Source: an uncultured Flavobacteriales bacterium (GTDB taxonomy: Bacteria; Bacteroidota; Bacteroidia; CAIKAF01). Taken from it: DNA of 64,000 bases. The notes beneath the pieces are model-generated. The model was not told where the DNA came from. It ran no database searches and saw nothing but the letters and a program-made list of their open reading frames with translations. Position 1 is the stretch's first letter. The number at the start of each line of letters is the position of its first letter. Below are positions 37,735 through 44,991 of this stretch, one piece after another. The position numbers and the translations under genes are program-made. The stretch covers positions 1 through 64,000 of the forward strand of contig CAIKAF010000024.1 in the NCBI GenBank assembly GCA_903825395.1, in the 5' to 3' direction.

Positions 37735-37865
37735 AAGTATTGATTTTAGTTTATCGACTGCAAAGTAAACAAAATTACCCCAATAAATACACTTCTTTTA
37801 AAATTCAAGTTTGTTTCTTTATTTTAATAAGTAGTAATGAATCAACGGGTTATATATGTTTTGGT

Positions 37866-38573
37866 CTAATTGCTTTTCTTTTTTCCTGCAGGATGCTCTT
37901 TTTTGAAGCCAATTTCATGCACTTCTTGCCCTGTGAAAATAAAATAGGTGGTGTTGAGGTTTGGAGCTTGAATTTGTAGTCCTGTTAACCTTCCAAATGC
38001 CGGTAAAATAAGGCTGTCTGCACTTAAAATGCCGCATGGTAGGGTCAGGTGTTGCTTTGCTCCGCTTGGAATTCGAATGCCGGGGTGCAGGTGTCCACAC
38101 ATAAATGGCAATCCCGAGGCCTCTTTGGGCTCGTGGCACAGCTCTATACCGTTCCATTGCACCCGGGCAGACCGTTTTAAATTGGGAAGGTCTTTTCCGA
38201 ATGTGGTTCCAAATTTTTGGTCGTGGTTGCCTAAAATCCAATGGAATTCCAATTCCTTGTGTTTTTCAAGGCTCTTTAAAAATGCGGTTGTTTCTGTTGT
38301 GGTTGGTCCGTGCAGCAAATCGCCAAGCAAGAAAACCCGTTCCATGTTATGCTGTGCAACAAATTCAAAAAAGGCCTGAATTTGCTTGCTGCTTGCTGTG
38401 TTGGGCAAATTAATTCCTGCCCGCTGAAAGGCTTCTGCTTTACCAATGTGGAAATCGGTTAAAAATGCGCTGCGGCTTTTGGCGTGCCAGAGAATGCGGT
38501 TTGGGAGCCATTCCCAATCCAATCCCTGCCAAGTAAAACCGGCCGATTTAGAATTAAACTGTGGAATTAGCAT
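37866..38573 (-). CDS. pdeM: Ligase-associated metallophosphoesterase PdeM
   Basis: This 235-residue protein is a calcineurin-like phosphoesterase with ligand motifs LTDFHIGKAEAF, LLGDLLHGP, ILGNHDQKF and CGHLHPGI. The pattern DFHIGKAEAFQRAGI is typical of PdeM, which is usually linked to an ATP-dependent DNA ligase and exonuclease in DNA repair. Those partners (ligD-like ligase, Lhr helicase) are not in the window, so it stands alone here. The frame continues to 38627, but the ATG at 38573 (MLIPQFNSKSAG) is preferred. The facing gene starts on the other strand, so the two share a short promoter region. Confidence 0.82.
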   Translation of the reverse strand: MLIPQFNSKSAGFTWQGLDWEWLPNRILWHAKSRSAFLTDFHIGKAEAFQRAGINLPNTASSKQIQAFFEFVAQHNMERVFLLGDLLHGPTTTETTAFLKSLEKHKELEFHWILGNHDQKFGTTFGKDLPNLKRSARVQWNGIELCHEPKEASGLPFMCGHLHPGIRIPSGAKQHLTLPCGILSADSLILPAFGRLTGLQIQAPNLNTTYFIFTGQEVHEIGFKKEHPAGKKKSN

Positions 38574-38582
38574 GGGCTTTTT

Positions 38583-38590
38583 TACCTTCG
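38583..38590 (+). promoter_or_regulatory. -7 element (TAnnTTCG type) for the DUF2911 gene
   Basis: TACCTTCG lies 36 bases before the ATG at 38627. The same octamer precedes genes at 44992 and 58820. Confidence 0.4.
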
Positions 38591-38626
38591 ATGTACATGT
38601 GTGCTTTAACCGACTCAAAGATAACA

Positions 38627-39178
38627 ATGCCCATACTGCTTTTCCCCCTTATTTTCCTTTTTATCTATGGTTGTGGAAATTCCGGACCCACAACGGCACG
38701 GGCACCCATCATCCAAACGCAACAGCAAATTAAAGAGCAGCGGACTTCTCCTTTGACCTTTGTTACCGGTGTGGTTTCGGGAGTTAAGATTTCGATTCAG
38801 TATGGGGCTCCATCGGTAAAGGGCAGAAGCATTTGGGGCGACTTGGTTCCTTACGATGAGGTGTGGAGAACAGGAGCCAATGAGGCCACCTGGATAGAGA
38901 CGGAACGCCCTATGATTATTGCCGGGAAACGCATTCCGGCAGGTAGATTTGGTTTATTTACGATTCCCGGTGCTTCAGAATGGACGGTTATAATTAATAC
39001 GGATTGGGATCAGTGGGGAGCTTATTATTATTCGGCATCGAACGATCTATTGCGCACTACCGTTCCGGTGTTGGAATCGACCGAAGAACATGAGGTAATG
39101 CAATTTTCGATTGAATCGGCGGGCATTGTATTTCGGTGGGCGGGCATAGAATGGACCTTGCCCATTCAATCGGTGTAG
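38627..39178 (+). CDS. DUF2911 family lipoprotein
   Basis: This 183-residue protein begins with a lipoprotein signal (MPILLFPLIFLFIYGCGNSG, lipid cysteine at position 16). The mature part is a DUF2911 domain: ISIQYGAPSVKGRSIWGDLV, VWRTGANEATWIE, IPAGRFGLFTIPG and WGAYYYSASNDLL. DUF2911 proteins are common in Bacteroidota and have no defined function. The frame is open back to 38561, but only the ATG at 38627 gives the lipobox. Repeat copy B starts 36 bases after the stop. Confidence 0.82.
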   Translation: MPILLFPLIFLFIYGCGNSGPTTARAPIIQTQQQIKEQRTSPLTFVTGVVSGVKISIQYGAPSVKGRSIWGDLVPYDEVWRTGANEATWIETERPMIIAGKRIPAGRFGLFTIPGASEWTVIINTDWDQWGAYYYSASNDLLRTTVPVLESTEEHEVMQFSIESAGIVFRWAGIEWTLPIQSV

Positions 39179-39213
39179 GCGTGATTTGGCTGTATGAAAG
39201 GGCCTTTAGTATT

Positions 39214-39364
39214 TGGGGCTGCGGCAGGGATTGAGCCGGGTTGCCCGCAAGGTTGGCGGAGCCGCACCCGCGTGGCGCGGAGGCGACTTTAGGAGCCACC
39301 GCAAGCCCGCTGGGTGCGCCTTCCGCCAGCCGCGGACAACCGGTGAAAGCCCGTTTGCCGCCCA
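39214..39364 (+). repeat. Variable-stem hairpin repeat, copy B
   Basis: The 42-base apical segment at 39270-39311 is the same as in copy A except for one base (GGAGCCACCGC against GGAGCCCCCGC), while the arms are different in sequence: TGGCGGAGCCGCACCC against GGGTGCGCCTTCCGCCA, which still pair with one bulge. The outer pair is CCGGGTTGCCCGC with GCGGACAACCGG. The 3' block is GAAAGCCCGTTTGCCGCCC. It fills the gap between the convergent DUF2911 gene and the polyketide operon. Confidence 0.9.
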
Positions 39365-39409
39365 ATACCAATACCTATAAAATCAGTTGAACCTGAGTTT
39401 GAATCTAGA

Positions 39410-40693
39410 TCAGGGTTTAAACTTTGATAGAAATACAACGGCATTGACATCGCCGAAGCCGAAGCCGGCTTTGCCTGCGATGTTGAGTTTGCCCTGCATT
39501 TGCAGCGCTTCGTTTGGAATTCGATTTGCGTCGATGTACTGTAAAATGGAGGGGTGCAGTGGCCTTGCGTTGAGCGAAGGATGGGCGAACTGATGCTCGA
39601 TTTCAAGGGCCAGCGCCACCAATTCGATGGAGCCTGCCGCGCCCAGGCAATGCCCAATCATGGATTTTGTGCTGTTGATGAGCGGGAAATTGGTGCCCGA
39701 TCGATTCAGCGCCTTAGCCCAATTTTGAATTTCCAGCACATCGCCCATGGTTGCGGTTAAATGGCCAGAAATCAGGTCCACCTGATGGGCTTGAATTTGG
39801 GCATCTGCCAATGCTTCTTCAATGCATTTTACTACGGCATTGGGATTGGGGGCTGTCATGCTGCCCCCTTGCCGCTGCCCACCCGCATTCACGGCTCCGC
39901 CCAGGTATTCTGCGTAAATATGGGCTCCGCGGGCCCGTGCATGCTCATATTCTTCAAGCACTAGAGCGCCAGCACCGGCTCCCGGAATAAATCCTGAGGC
40001 TTGCTCTGACATGGGGTTAGAAGCCGATTCCGGATGCTGATTTCCATTTCGGTTCAGAACCTTCATGGAATCAAATCCGCCCCACATGTAGGGGCCTTCG
40101 GCATCGCAGCTTCCGGCCAGCATAATGCGGGCTTTTCCATATTGAATTCGTTCTGCTGCCAAGTACAGGGATTCTGTGCCCGTGGCGCAGGCCGAGGAAT
40201 TGGTGTAGCAGTGGTTGCCCAATCCGAGCAGTCCCGCCACCCAGGCACTGATGCCTGAAGCCATGGTTTGCTCGACCACTCTGCTGCCCAAGCGCCGGAC
40301 GTCGCCTTGATCCAATTTATAAATCGCATCGCGCAGGGGCTCCACTCCGGCAAGTCCCGTTCCAAATACCGTTCCTGCCTCGAAATTGGGTGCCGAGGCC
40401 TGTTTGGAATCGGAGCTGAATCCGGCATTTTCCCAGGCTTCCAAGGCGGCAAGAGCTCCGTAGAGCATGCCTGAGCTTTTCATAAACCTCAGAGTCAGTT
40501 CGTCAAACCGATGTTGAAGTATTTCAGGGTTTACTTGAGGGCGTGCAGAGACTTGGCAGTTAAAGCCTTTTTCGGTCAATTCTGCATCCAAGCGGAGTCC
40601 AGAAGTTCCTTTTTGCAGGGCTTCAAGAAAATGGGGTACTCCAACAGCGTTGGGTGCCACCACTCCTAAGCCAGTAATAACAACGCGTTTCAT
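39410..40693 (-). CDS. Divergent beta-ketoacyl-ACP synthase of the polyketide operon
   Basis: This 427-residue condensing enzyme is a KAS-family paralogue of fabF. The nucleophile is Cys169 (NSSACATGTESL). The first active-site His appears as ISGHLTATMGD instead of the usual HGTST, and the second His is in SMIGHCLGAAGSIE, so the triad is kept. It is the last gene of a six-gene operon and overlaps the dehydratase by four bases (ATGA). With the dehydratase and reductase it probably builds or lengthens the acyl starter used by the type III polyketide synthase. It is too complete to be a chain-length factor. Confidence 0.85.
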   Translation of the reverse strand: MKRVVITGLGVVAPNAVGVPHFLEALQKGTSGLRLDAELTEKGFNCQVSARPQVNPEILQHRFDELTLRFMKSSGMLYGALAALEAWENAGFSSDSKQASAPNFEAGTVFGTGLAGVEPLRDAIYKLDQGDVRRLGSRVVEQTMASGISAWVAGLLGLGNHCYTNSSACATGTESLYLAAERIQYGKARIMLAGSCDAEGPYMWGGFDSMKVLNRNGNQHPESASNPMSEQASGFIPGAGAGALVLEEYEHARARGAHIYAEYLGGAVNAGGQRQGGSMTAPNPNAVVKCIEEALADAQIQAHQVDLISGHLTATMGDVLEIQNWAKALNRSGTNFPLINSTKSMIGHCLGAAGSIELVALALEIEHQFAHPSLNARPLHPSILQYIDANRIPNEALQMQGKLNIAGKAGFGFGDVNAVVFLSKFKP

Positions 40694-41190
40694 TTTTGAT
40701 TGTCGGGAACCATCATGCCCGAAAGGATCCCTGAGCAGACTACTTCGCCAGCCGAATTTTTCATGCTTACTTCACATTGAAGTTTCCGAAGCCTGAAAAA
40801 TTGTTTTTTCGATTCAACCCAAACCAAATCTCCGGGTAAGACCATTTTTTGGAAGCGAACATCAGAAGAGGTGAAGAAGATTTTTACTGGGGGTGTATCT
40901 CCTTTGTGCATGCCAAGGCAAAAAATACCGAGGGTAACCAAGCCGATTTGGGCCATGGTTTCAGTGAGAATTACGCCCGGGGTAACGGGGAATTCAGGGA
41001 AATGACCTTGGTAAAACAATTCATTTTCTTTGAACCGATAATAGCCTCGAACAAAATCTTCTGAAATTTCGGTCAATCCGTCAATAAATCGAAAGGGAGG
41101 TTTCTGCGGCACTTTATGCAGGATAGCCTGCACCAACTCTTGGGGCAGGGTGTCAGCAGTGGGTTGGTTATATGAGCGATTCTCCTCCAT
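40690..41190 (-). CDS. FabZ-like hot-dog 3-hydroxyacyl-ACP dehydratase
   Basis: This 166-residue protein is a single hot-dog domain with FabZ active-site residues: His63 in YQGHFPEFPVTPG and Glu77 in ILTETMAQIG. The lead-in PPFRFIDGLTEIS is also typical. It would remove water from 3-hydroxyacyl-ACP. It overlaps the reductase gene by 23 bases and the synthase gene by four. No housekeeping fabZ is nearby; this one seems dedicated to the operon. Confidence 0.85.
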   Translation of the reverse strand: MEENRSYNQPTADTLPQELVQAILHKVPQKPPFRFIDGLTEISEDFVRGYYRFKENELFYQGHFPEFPVTPGVILTETMAQIGLVTLGIFCLGMHKGDTPPVKIFFTSSDVRFQKMVLPGDLVWVESKKQFFRLRKLQCEVSMKNSAGEVVCSGILSGMMVPDNQK

Positions 41191-41956
41191 CTACCGGAAT
41201 AACAGCACCGTTTATCCAACGGGCTTCTGGTTGGCACATCAAATATACGACATTTGCGGCGTCTTCGGGTTGAGTACCGCGTTGAAGGGGATGTTTTTCT
41301 GCGACGGTTGAAATCAAATCTCGGCTACCGGGCAAAACGCTAAGGGCTGGGGTGTCGGTGATTCCGATTTCAAGAACATTGCTGCGAACGCCCAGGGAAG
41401 CGAATTCAATAGCCATGTAGCGGCCAAGCGTTTCAAGGGCTGATTTTGCCATTCCAATGGCGGCATATCCGGGCAAGTACATGCGTCCTCCGCGGCTGGT
41501 AAATGCCAGGTTGCTGAACGGTGCGGCAATCTGTTGATGCGCTGCCAGCTCTTGCATTACATACAGCCAACTTAAGGCCATAGCGTCATGGGTTAAGGTC
41601 AAATCGAGTGCGCCCAGCGGCTTCTGACCTGCTGTAGAAACCAATGCGCCGGGAGTTCCGCGGGCTATGCTGTGCACCAGCACTGTAAACCGAATCTGCT
41701 GAAGCTGGCAGGACTTCCACACTTCATTTCGAACGTCGGCTTTAGTAATATCGGCATTTATGGACAGGATTTGACCGGGGTAGCGGTCTTCCCATTCCTT
41801 GCGCAGGGTTTCATCGCGGCTTCTCCGTTCTCGATACCAGCTTAAAACGGAATATCCATGTTGAGCTAGTTTTTGGACGGTGGCAAGGCCAAGTCCGCTT
41901 GAGCCTCCTAAAACCAAGGCCATTTTTCGGCCGGTAAAGCGTTCGATCATTTCCAT
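41168..41956 (-). CDS. FabI-like short-chain reductase (probable enoyl-ACP reductase)
   Basis: This 262-residue SDR protein has the nucleotide-binding motif GGSSGLGLA. Its catalytic Tyr and Lys are seven residues apart, in LPGYAAIGMAKSALETLGRY, which is the Y-x6-K spacing of FabI/FabL enoyl reductases rather than the Y-x3-K of FabG. VHSIARG also matches the FabI HSIA motif. So it most likely reduces enoyl-ACP, leaving no ketoreductase in the operon. It could start at 41950, where ATG overlaps the polyketide synthase stop as ATGA, or two codons upstream at 41956. Confidence 0.78.
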   Translation of the reverse strand: MEMIERFTGRKMALVLGGSSGLGLATVQKLAQHGYSVLSWYRERRSRDETLRKEWEDRYPGQILSINADITKADVRNEVWKSCQLQQIRFTVLVHSIARGTPGALVSTAGQKPLGALDLTLTHDAMALSWLYVMQELAAHQQIAAPFSNLAFTSRGGRMYLPGYAAIGMAKSALETLGRYMAIEFASLGVRSNVLEIGITDTPALSVLPGSRDLISTVAEKHPLQRGTQPEDAANVVYLMCQPEARWINGAVIPVDGGESLI

Positions 41957-43017
41957 TCCAAGGCCAATTGCTGGGCAGAAAAGCCCGGTCCAAAACTCAA
42001 CATAATGCCTTTTTGTCCGGGCTGTGTACCGGCCTCTTGAACGGCCTTAAGCACAAACATAACTGTGGCCGATGACATATTTCCTACGCTGTTCAAAACC
42101 TGTCGGGTATGCCTCAAGTCTTTGCCCAAGGGATGAACCAGTGTTTCCACCATTTCAATTATTTTTTTGCCTCCGGGGTGGAACACAAAGTGGTCAATTT
42201 CTGACCAATCCCAGCCTAAATCGCTTAAAAAAGGAGGCAGAATCTGTGGGAAATGCGATTCTATTTTTAGGGGAACACCGGGGTCTAAAACAATATGCAG
42301 ACCGTTTTCCCTAAGGTCAAAACCCATCATGCGTTCTTCATCAAAAAAATGATACATCCGGGTGTCTTGAATTTCTGCTTGGTTAGGCTGTTGGTCTTCG
42401 GGAGCTGTACTCAATAAAGTGCAAGCCAATCCGTCGCCAAAAATCGCAGCCGATACAATATTGGTAAAGCTGTAATCGCCGTCCTGAAAGGTGGATGTGG
42501 GCGATTCAAACGAGAGCACAACGGCCCGTTTTCCCGGTTTGGCCTTCAGGAGTTCATAGGCATAGGTGAGTCCCGAAGTTCCGCCGGCGCAGCCCATTTC
42601 GGTTACTGGCAGTCGAACCACATCGCCCCGCATCTTCAACTGATTCACCAAATAGGCATCCAAGGAGGGAATCATAATTCCAGTGCATGAGGTGGTAATG
42701 ATGTAATCCACTTGAGTAGGCCGCCAACCTGCATTGTTCAAGGCCTGAAGCAGCATGGATTCGGCCAGAGGTATCATCTCTTGAATGAAAACGTCGTTGC
42801 GTTGCGCAAAGGTTTTTGAAGAGAACACCTCATCGATGGAAAGGATGGAATGCCTTGCTTGCACGCCTGAATTTCGGAAGATGCGCCTGGCTTTTTCCCG
42901 GTCGCGTTCGGTTTGTCCCTGCATCCATTTTTCTAAGTAAGTCAAGATGGTCGCCGCCTCTTCCCGAAATGCGGGCAACTTGGTTTCTACATGAACAATT
43001 CGAACGGGTTCAGACAT
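41947..43017 (-). CDS. Type III polyketide synthase
   Basis: This 356-residue enzyme is of the chalcone/stilbene synthase family. The triad is Cys in VTEMGCAGGTSGL, His in FVFHPGGKKII and Asn in SVGNMSSATV, and the C-terminal SFGPGFSAQQL matches the family GFGPG loop. Type III enzymes condense an acyl starter with several malonyl-CoA units and cyclise the product. With the methyltransferase and flavoprotein just upstream, an alkylresorcinol or alkylpyrone route is expected, as in Streptomyces srsABC. The frame begins at a GTG (43026); the ATG at 43017 (MSEPVRIV) is preferred. It overlaps both neighbours. Confidence 0.92.
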   Translation of the reverse strand: MSEPVRIVHVETKLPAFREEAATILTYLEKWMQGQTERDREKARRIFRNSGVQARHSILSIDEVFSSKTFAQRNDVFIQEMIPLAESMLLQALNNAGWRPTQVDYIITTSCTGIMIPSLDAYLVNQLKMRGDVVRLPVTEMGCAGGTSGLTYAYELLKAKPGKRAVVLSFESPTSTFQDGDYSFTNIVSAAIFGDGLACTLLSTAPEDQQPNQAEIQDTRMYHFFDEERMMGFDLRENGLHIVLDPGVPLKIESHFPQILPPFLSDLGWDWSEIDHFVFHPGGKKIIEMVETLVHPLGKDLRHTRQVLNSVGNMSSATVMFVLKAVQEAGTQPGQKGIMLSFGPGFSAQQLALEWK

Positions 43018-43699
43018 GTGTGGCACAAATAAAATATCGACCGGGAAAAGAGGAATAAAATGTCAGATTGCCCCAGCCTGCCTGCAAAAATACAGATTCC
43101 AATTCCCTTTTCCGAAAAGACCGCAAAACTGAGATCGCTCCATCGTGTTTTGAAACGGTAGAAAGGCCCAAAATGGACGACAGCAATTTAAACCCATAAA
43201 AAGAAAAGGGGCTGCGTTCAAGGTCTTCAAAAATCAATCCTTGCCGCACAATCGGCTTTAATTCAGTTAAAAATCGAGGTAATTCTTCGGCATTCAGGTG
43301 GTGCAGGAATAGCGTGCCAATGGCCCAATCAACGGGAGTTCTCAGTTCCTTGCATACCGCGATTGCATCGCCTTCCAGCCATTCTACTCCTGAAGTTTTT
43401 AGCGTTTTGGCTTCCTTCATCAAGTCCGGATTCCGATCTATTCCCAACCAACTTACCTGAGCATTCGGAATTCGGCTTTGCAGTTCCACTACCCCTAAAC
43501 CACTTCCACATCCAAGTTCTGCAATGCGCAGGGGGACTGTCAAATCTAGTTTTTTTTGAAGTAAATTGGCCCAGCGGGAATAAATGCCCATCTGTAGATT
43601 TAGCCGATGTATCTCCTTCAGGTTTTGTAATAAAACCGGAACGGCCAATTCGCCATCCATCCATTCAGCCTCCTGGCTTCGTATAGAAAAATCAGGCAT
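43010..43699 (-). CDS. SAM-dependent class I methyltransferase of the polyketide operon
   Basis: This 229-residue protein has the SAM-binding motif I IAELGCGSGLGVVE and an acidic motif II WLGIDRNPDL. The first residues MPDFSIRSQEAEWMDGEL are the standard start of a methyltransferase group found beside type III synthases and similar clusters, so the ATG at 43699 is preferred to the frame's first ATG at 43720. It probably O- or C-methylates the aromatic product. It overlaps the flavoprotein gene (stop at 43692) and the synthase gene, so translation is coupled on both sides. Confidence 0.85.
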   Translation of the reverse strand: MPDFSIRSQEAEWMDGELAVPVLLQNLKEIHRLNLQMGIYSRWANLLQKKLDLTVPLRIAELGCGSGLGVVELQSRIPNAQVSWLGIDRNPDLMKEAKTLKTSGVEWLEGDAIAVCKELRTPVDWAIGTLFLHHLNAEELPRFLTELKPIVRQGLIFEDLERSPFSFYGFKLLSSILGLSTVSKHDGAISVLRSFRKRELESVFLQAGWGNLTFYSSFPGRYFICATHV

Positions 43700-44828
43700 G
43701 CGGCAGAATAGGTTTTCCATGGGATTTTGCCAATATGCTGTGCAATGCCACGGGCAGAAGACGGGCCCCCATTAAGGCCAAATCTGAAATTCCGGGTCGG
43801 CCAAACAAGCCTTGAATTGTGCGACTTAAGGCTAGGCGACCTTGAATGTCGTGTTTCCATTGGTAGGCGTACAGCTGCAAGGCTTCGGATTTGCGGTCGG
43901 GGTTAAAATGTACCTGCCGCATGGCTCCATGCATGGCATGGGCCGTTCGTACTGCCAGGGCCATGCCGTTCCCAAACAAGGGGGCCACCAGGCCTGTTGC
44001 ATCTCCAAGAAATGCAACCTTACCTGCTACGGCTTCTTTTTTTCCAAACCGAATTCCGCTGATGGCCAAAGGCCGATCAAAAACGGGAGTATGCGATGAG
44101 AAAAAGGCATCTAAGGCCTTGTTTTTCCTCATTACCTGTTCTTGAAAAGGGAGTAAACCTCCCAATTCTTTCAAGGTGCTGGTTTTTACCAAATAGCACA
44201 AATTAATCCGCTTATTTTCAACTGCCGAAATGCCAGCGTACCCTCCCTTGAAATTATGCAATGCCACCAGGTCGACAGGCCAGTCTCCTTCAAAATGCAT
44301 TTTGATTCCACTGTACAAGTCATCATCGGCCAGGAATTTGCGTTCAAAAAAAGTATCCATTCTTGAGCGTTTTCCGTGGGCAGAAATGTACCACGGGGCG
44401 CCATATTCATTGCCTTCTCGGTCAATGGCAATTTCCAATAAACCATCGCTTCGGTGGGCTACGATTTCGGTTTCTTCAACTACATGGACTCCCGCGCTTT
44501 CTGCCTTGTTTTTGAGGAAATCGTCTAAGGCAAATCGACTAATGCCTAGGGCTTGCATATCCAGGTTGGTTTGCAGCGATCGATTCCCTGTACTGCTCAA
44601 TTGGAACCTTGAAATTCGGACCGGACTTAGTTCATCGATGGGCAGCTGAAGGGAGTGAAGGTAGGGCAGCACCTCGGTACTGATGAATTCTCCGCAGACT
44701 TTATGTCTGGGATACGTTCCGGCTTCCAACACTTGAACCCTTAAACCTTCTTTCTGAAGGGCTGTGGCCAAAACCAGTCCTGAAATGCCTCCGCCAGCAA
44801 TAATTACATCTGAATTCACTCTGCCCAT
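43692..44828 (-). CDS. FAD-dependent oxidoreductase of the polyketide operon
   Basis: This 378-residue flavoprotein has the dinucleotide fold start VIIAGGGISGLVLATAL, the substrate/FAD loop YPRHKVCGEFIS and the second FAD motif GDATGLVAPLFGNGM. That pattern fits the geranylgeranyl reductase/aromatic hydroxylase family. It probably hydroxylates or oxidises the polyketide ring to a hydroquinone or quinone, like SrsC. It is the first gene of the six. The frame goes to 44903, but MGRVNSDVIIAG at 44828 is preferred. A TATCTTTA (-7-like) lies six bases upstream of that ATG on the minus strand, so the leader may be extremely short. Confidence 0.85.
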   Translation of the reverse strand: MGRVNSDVIIAGGGISGLVLATALQKEGLRVQVLEAGTYPRHKVCGEFISTEVLPYLHSLQLPIDELSPVRISRFQLSSTGNRSLQTNLDMQALGISRFALDDFLKNKAESAGVHVVEETEIVAHRSDGLLEIAIDREGNEYGAPWYISAHGKRSRMDTFFERKFLADDDLYSGIKMHFEGDWPVDLVALHNFKGGYAGISAVENKRINLCYLVKTSTLKELGGLLPFQEQVMRKNKALDAFFSSHTPVFDRPLAISGIRFGKKEAVAGKVAFLGDATGLVAPLFGNGMALAVRTAHAMHGAMRQVHFNPDRKSEALQLYAYQWKHDIQGRLALSRTIQGLFGRPGISDLALMGARLLPVALHSILAKSHGKPILPHA

Positions 44829-44935
44829 ACGAGGTAAAGATACGAATCCAACCCTCAGATTTTTCTTTCCATGCCTTTGGATTATGTCCAATTTCAGTAT
44901 CAAATAAATGAAAATGTTAACCTTTTACCATGTGG

Positions 44936-44966
44936 TTGAATGCATCGTTTTGATTTAATACCTTCG
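44936..44966 (+). promoter_or_regulatory. Promoter of the first Ig-repeat surface protein gene
   Basis: TTG at 44936-44938 and TACCTTCG at 44959-44966 are separated by 20 bases, the ideal spacing, with C in place of the third T of TTTG. The ATG at 44992 is 25 bases downstream. Confidence 0.6.
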
Positions 44967-44991
44967 AGCCATACTAATCCCGCTTTTTTGT

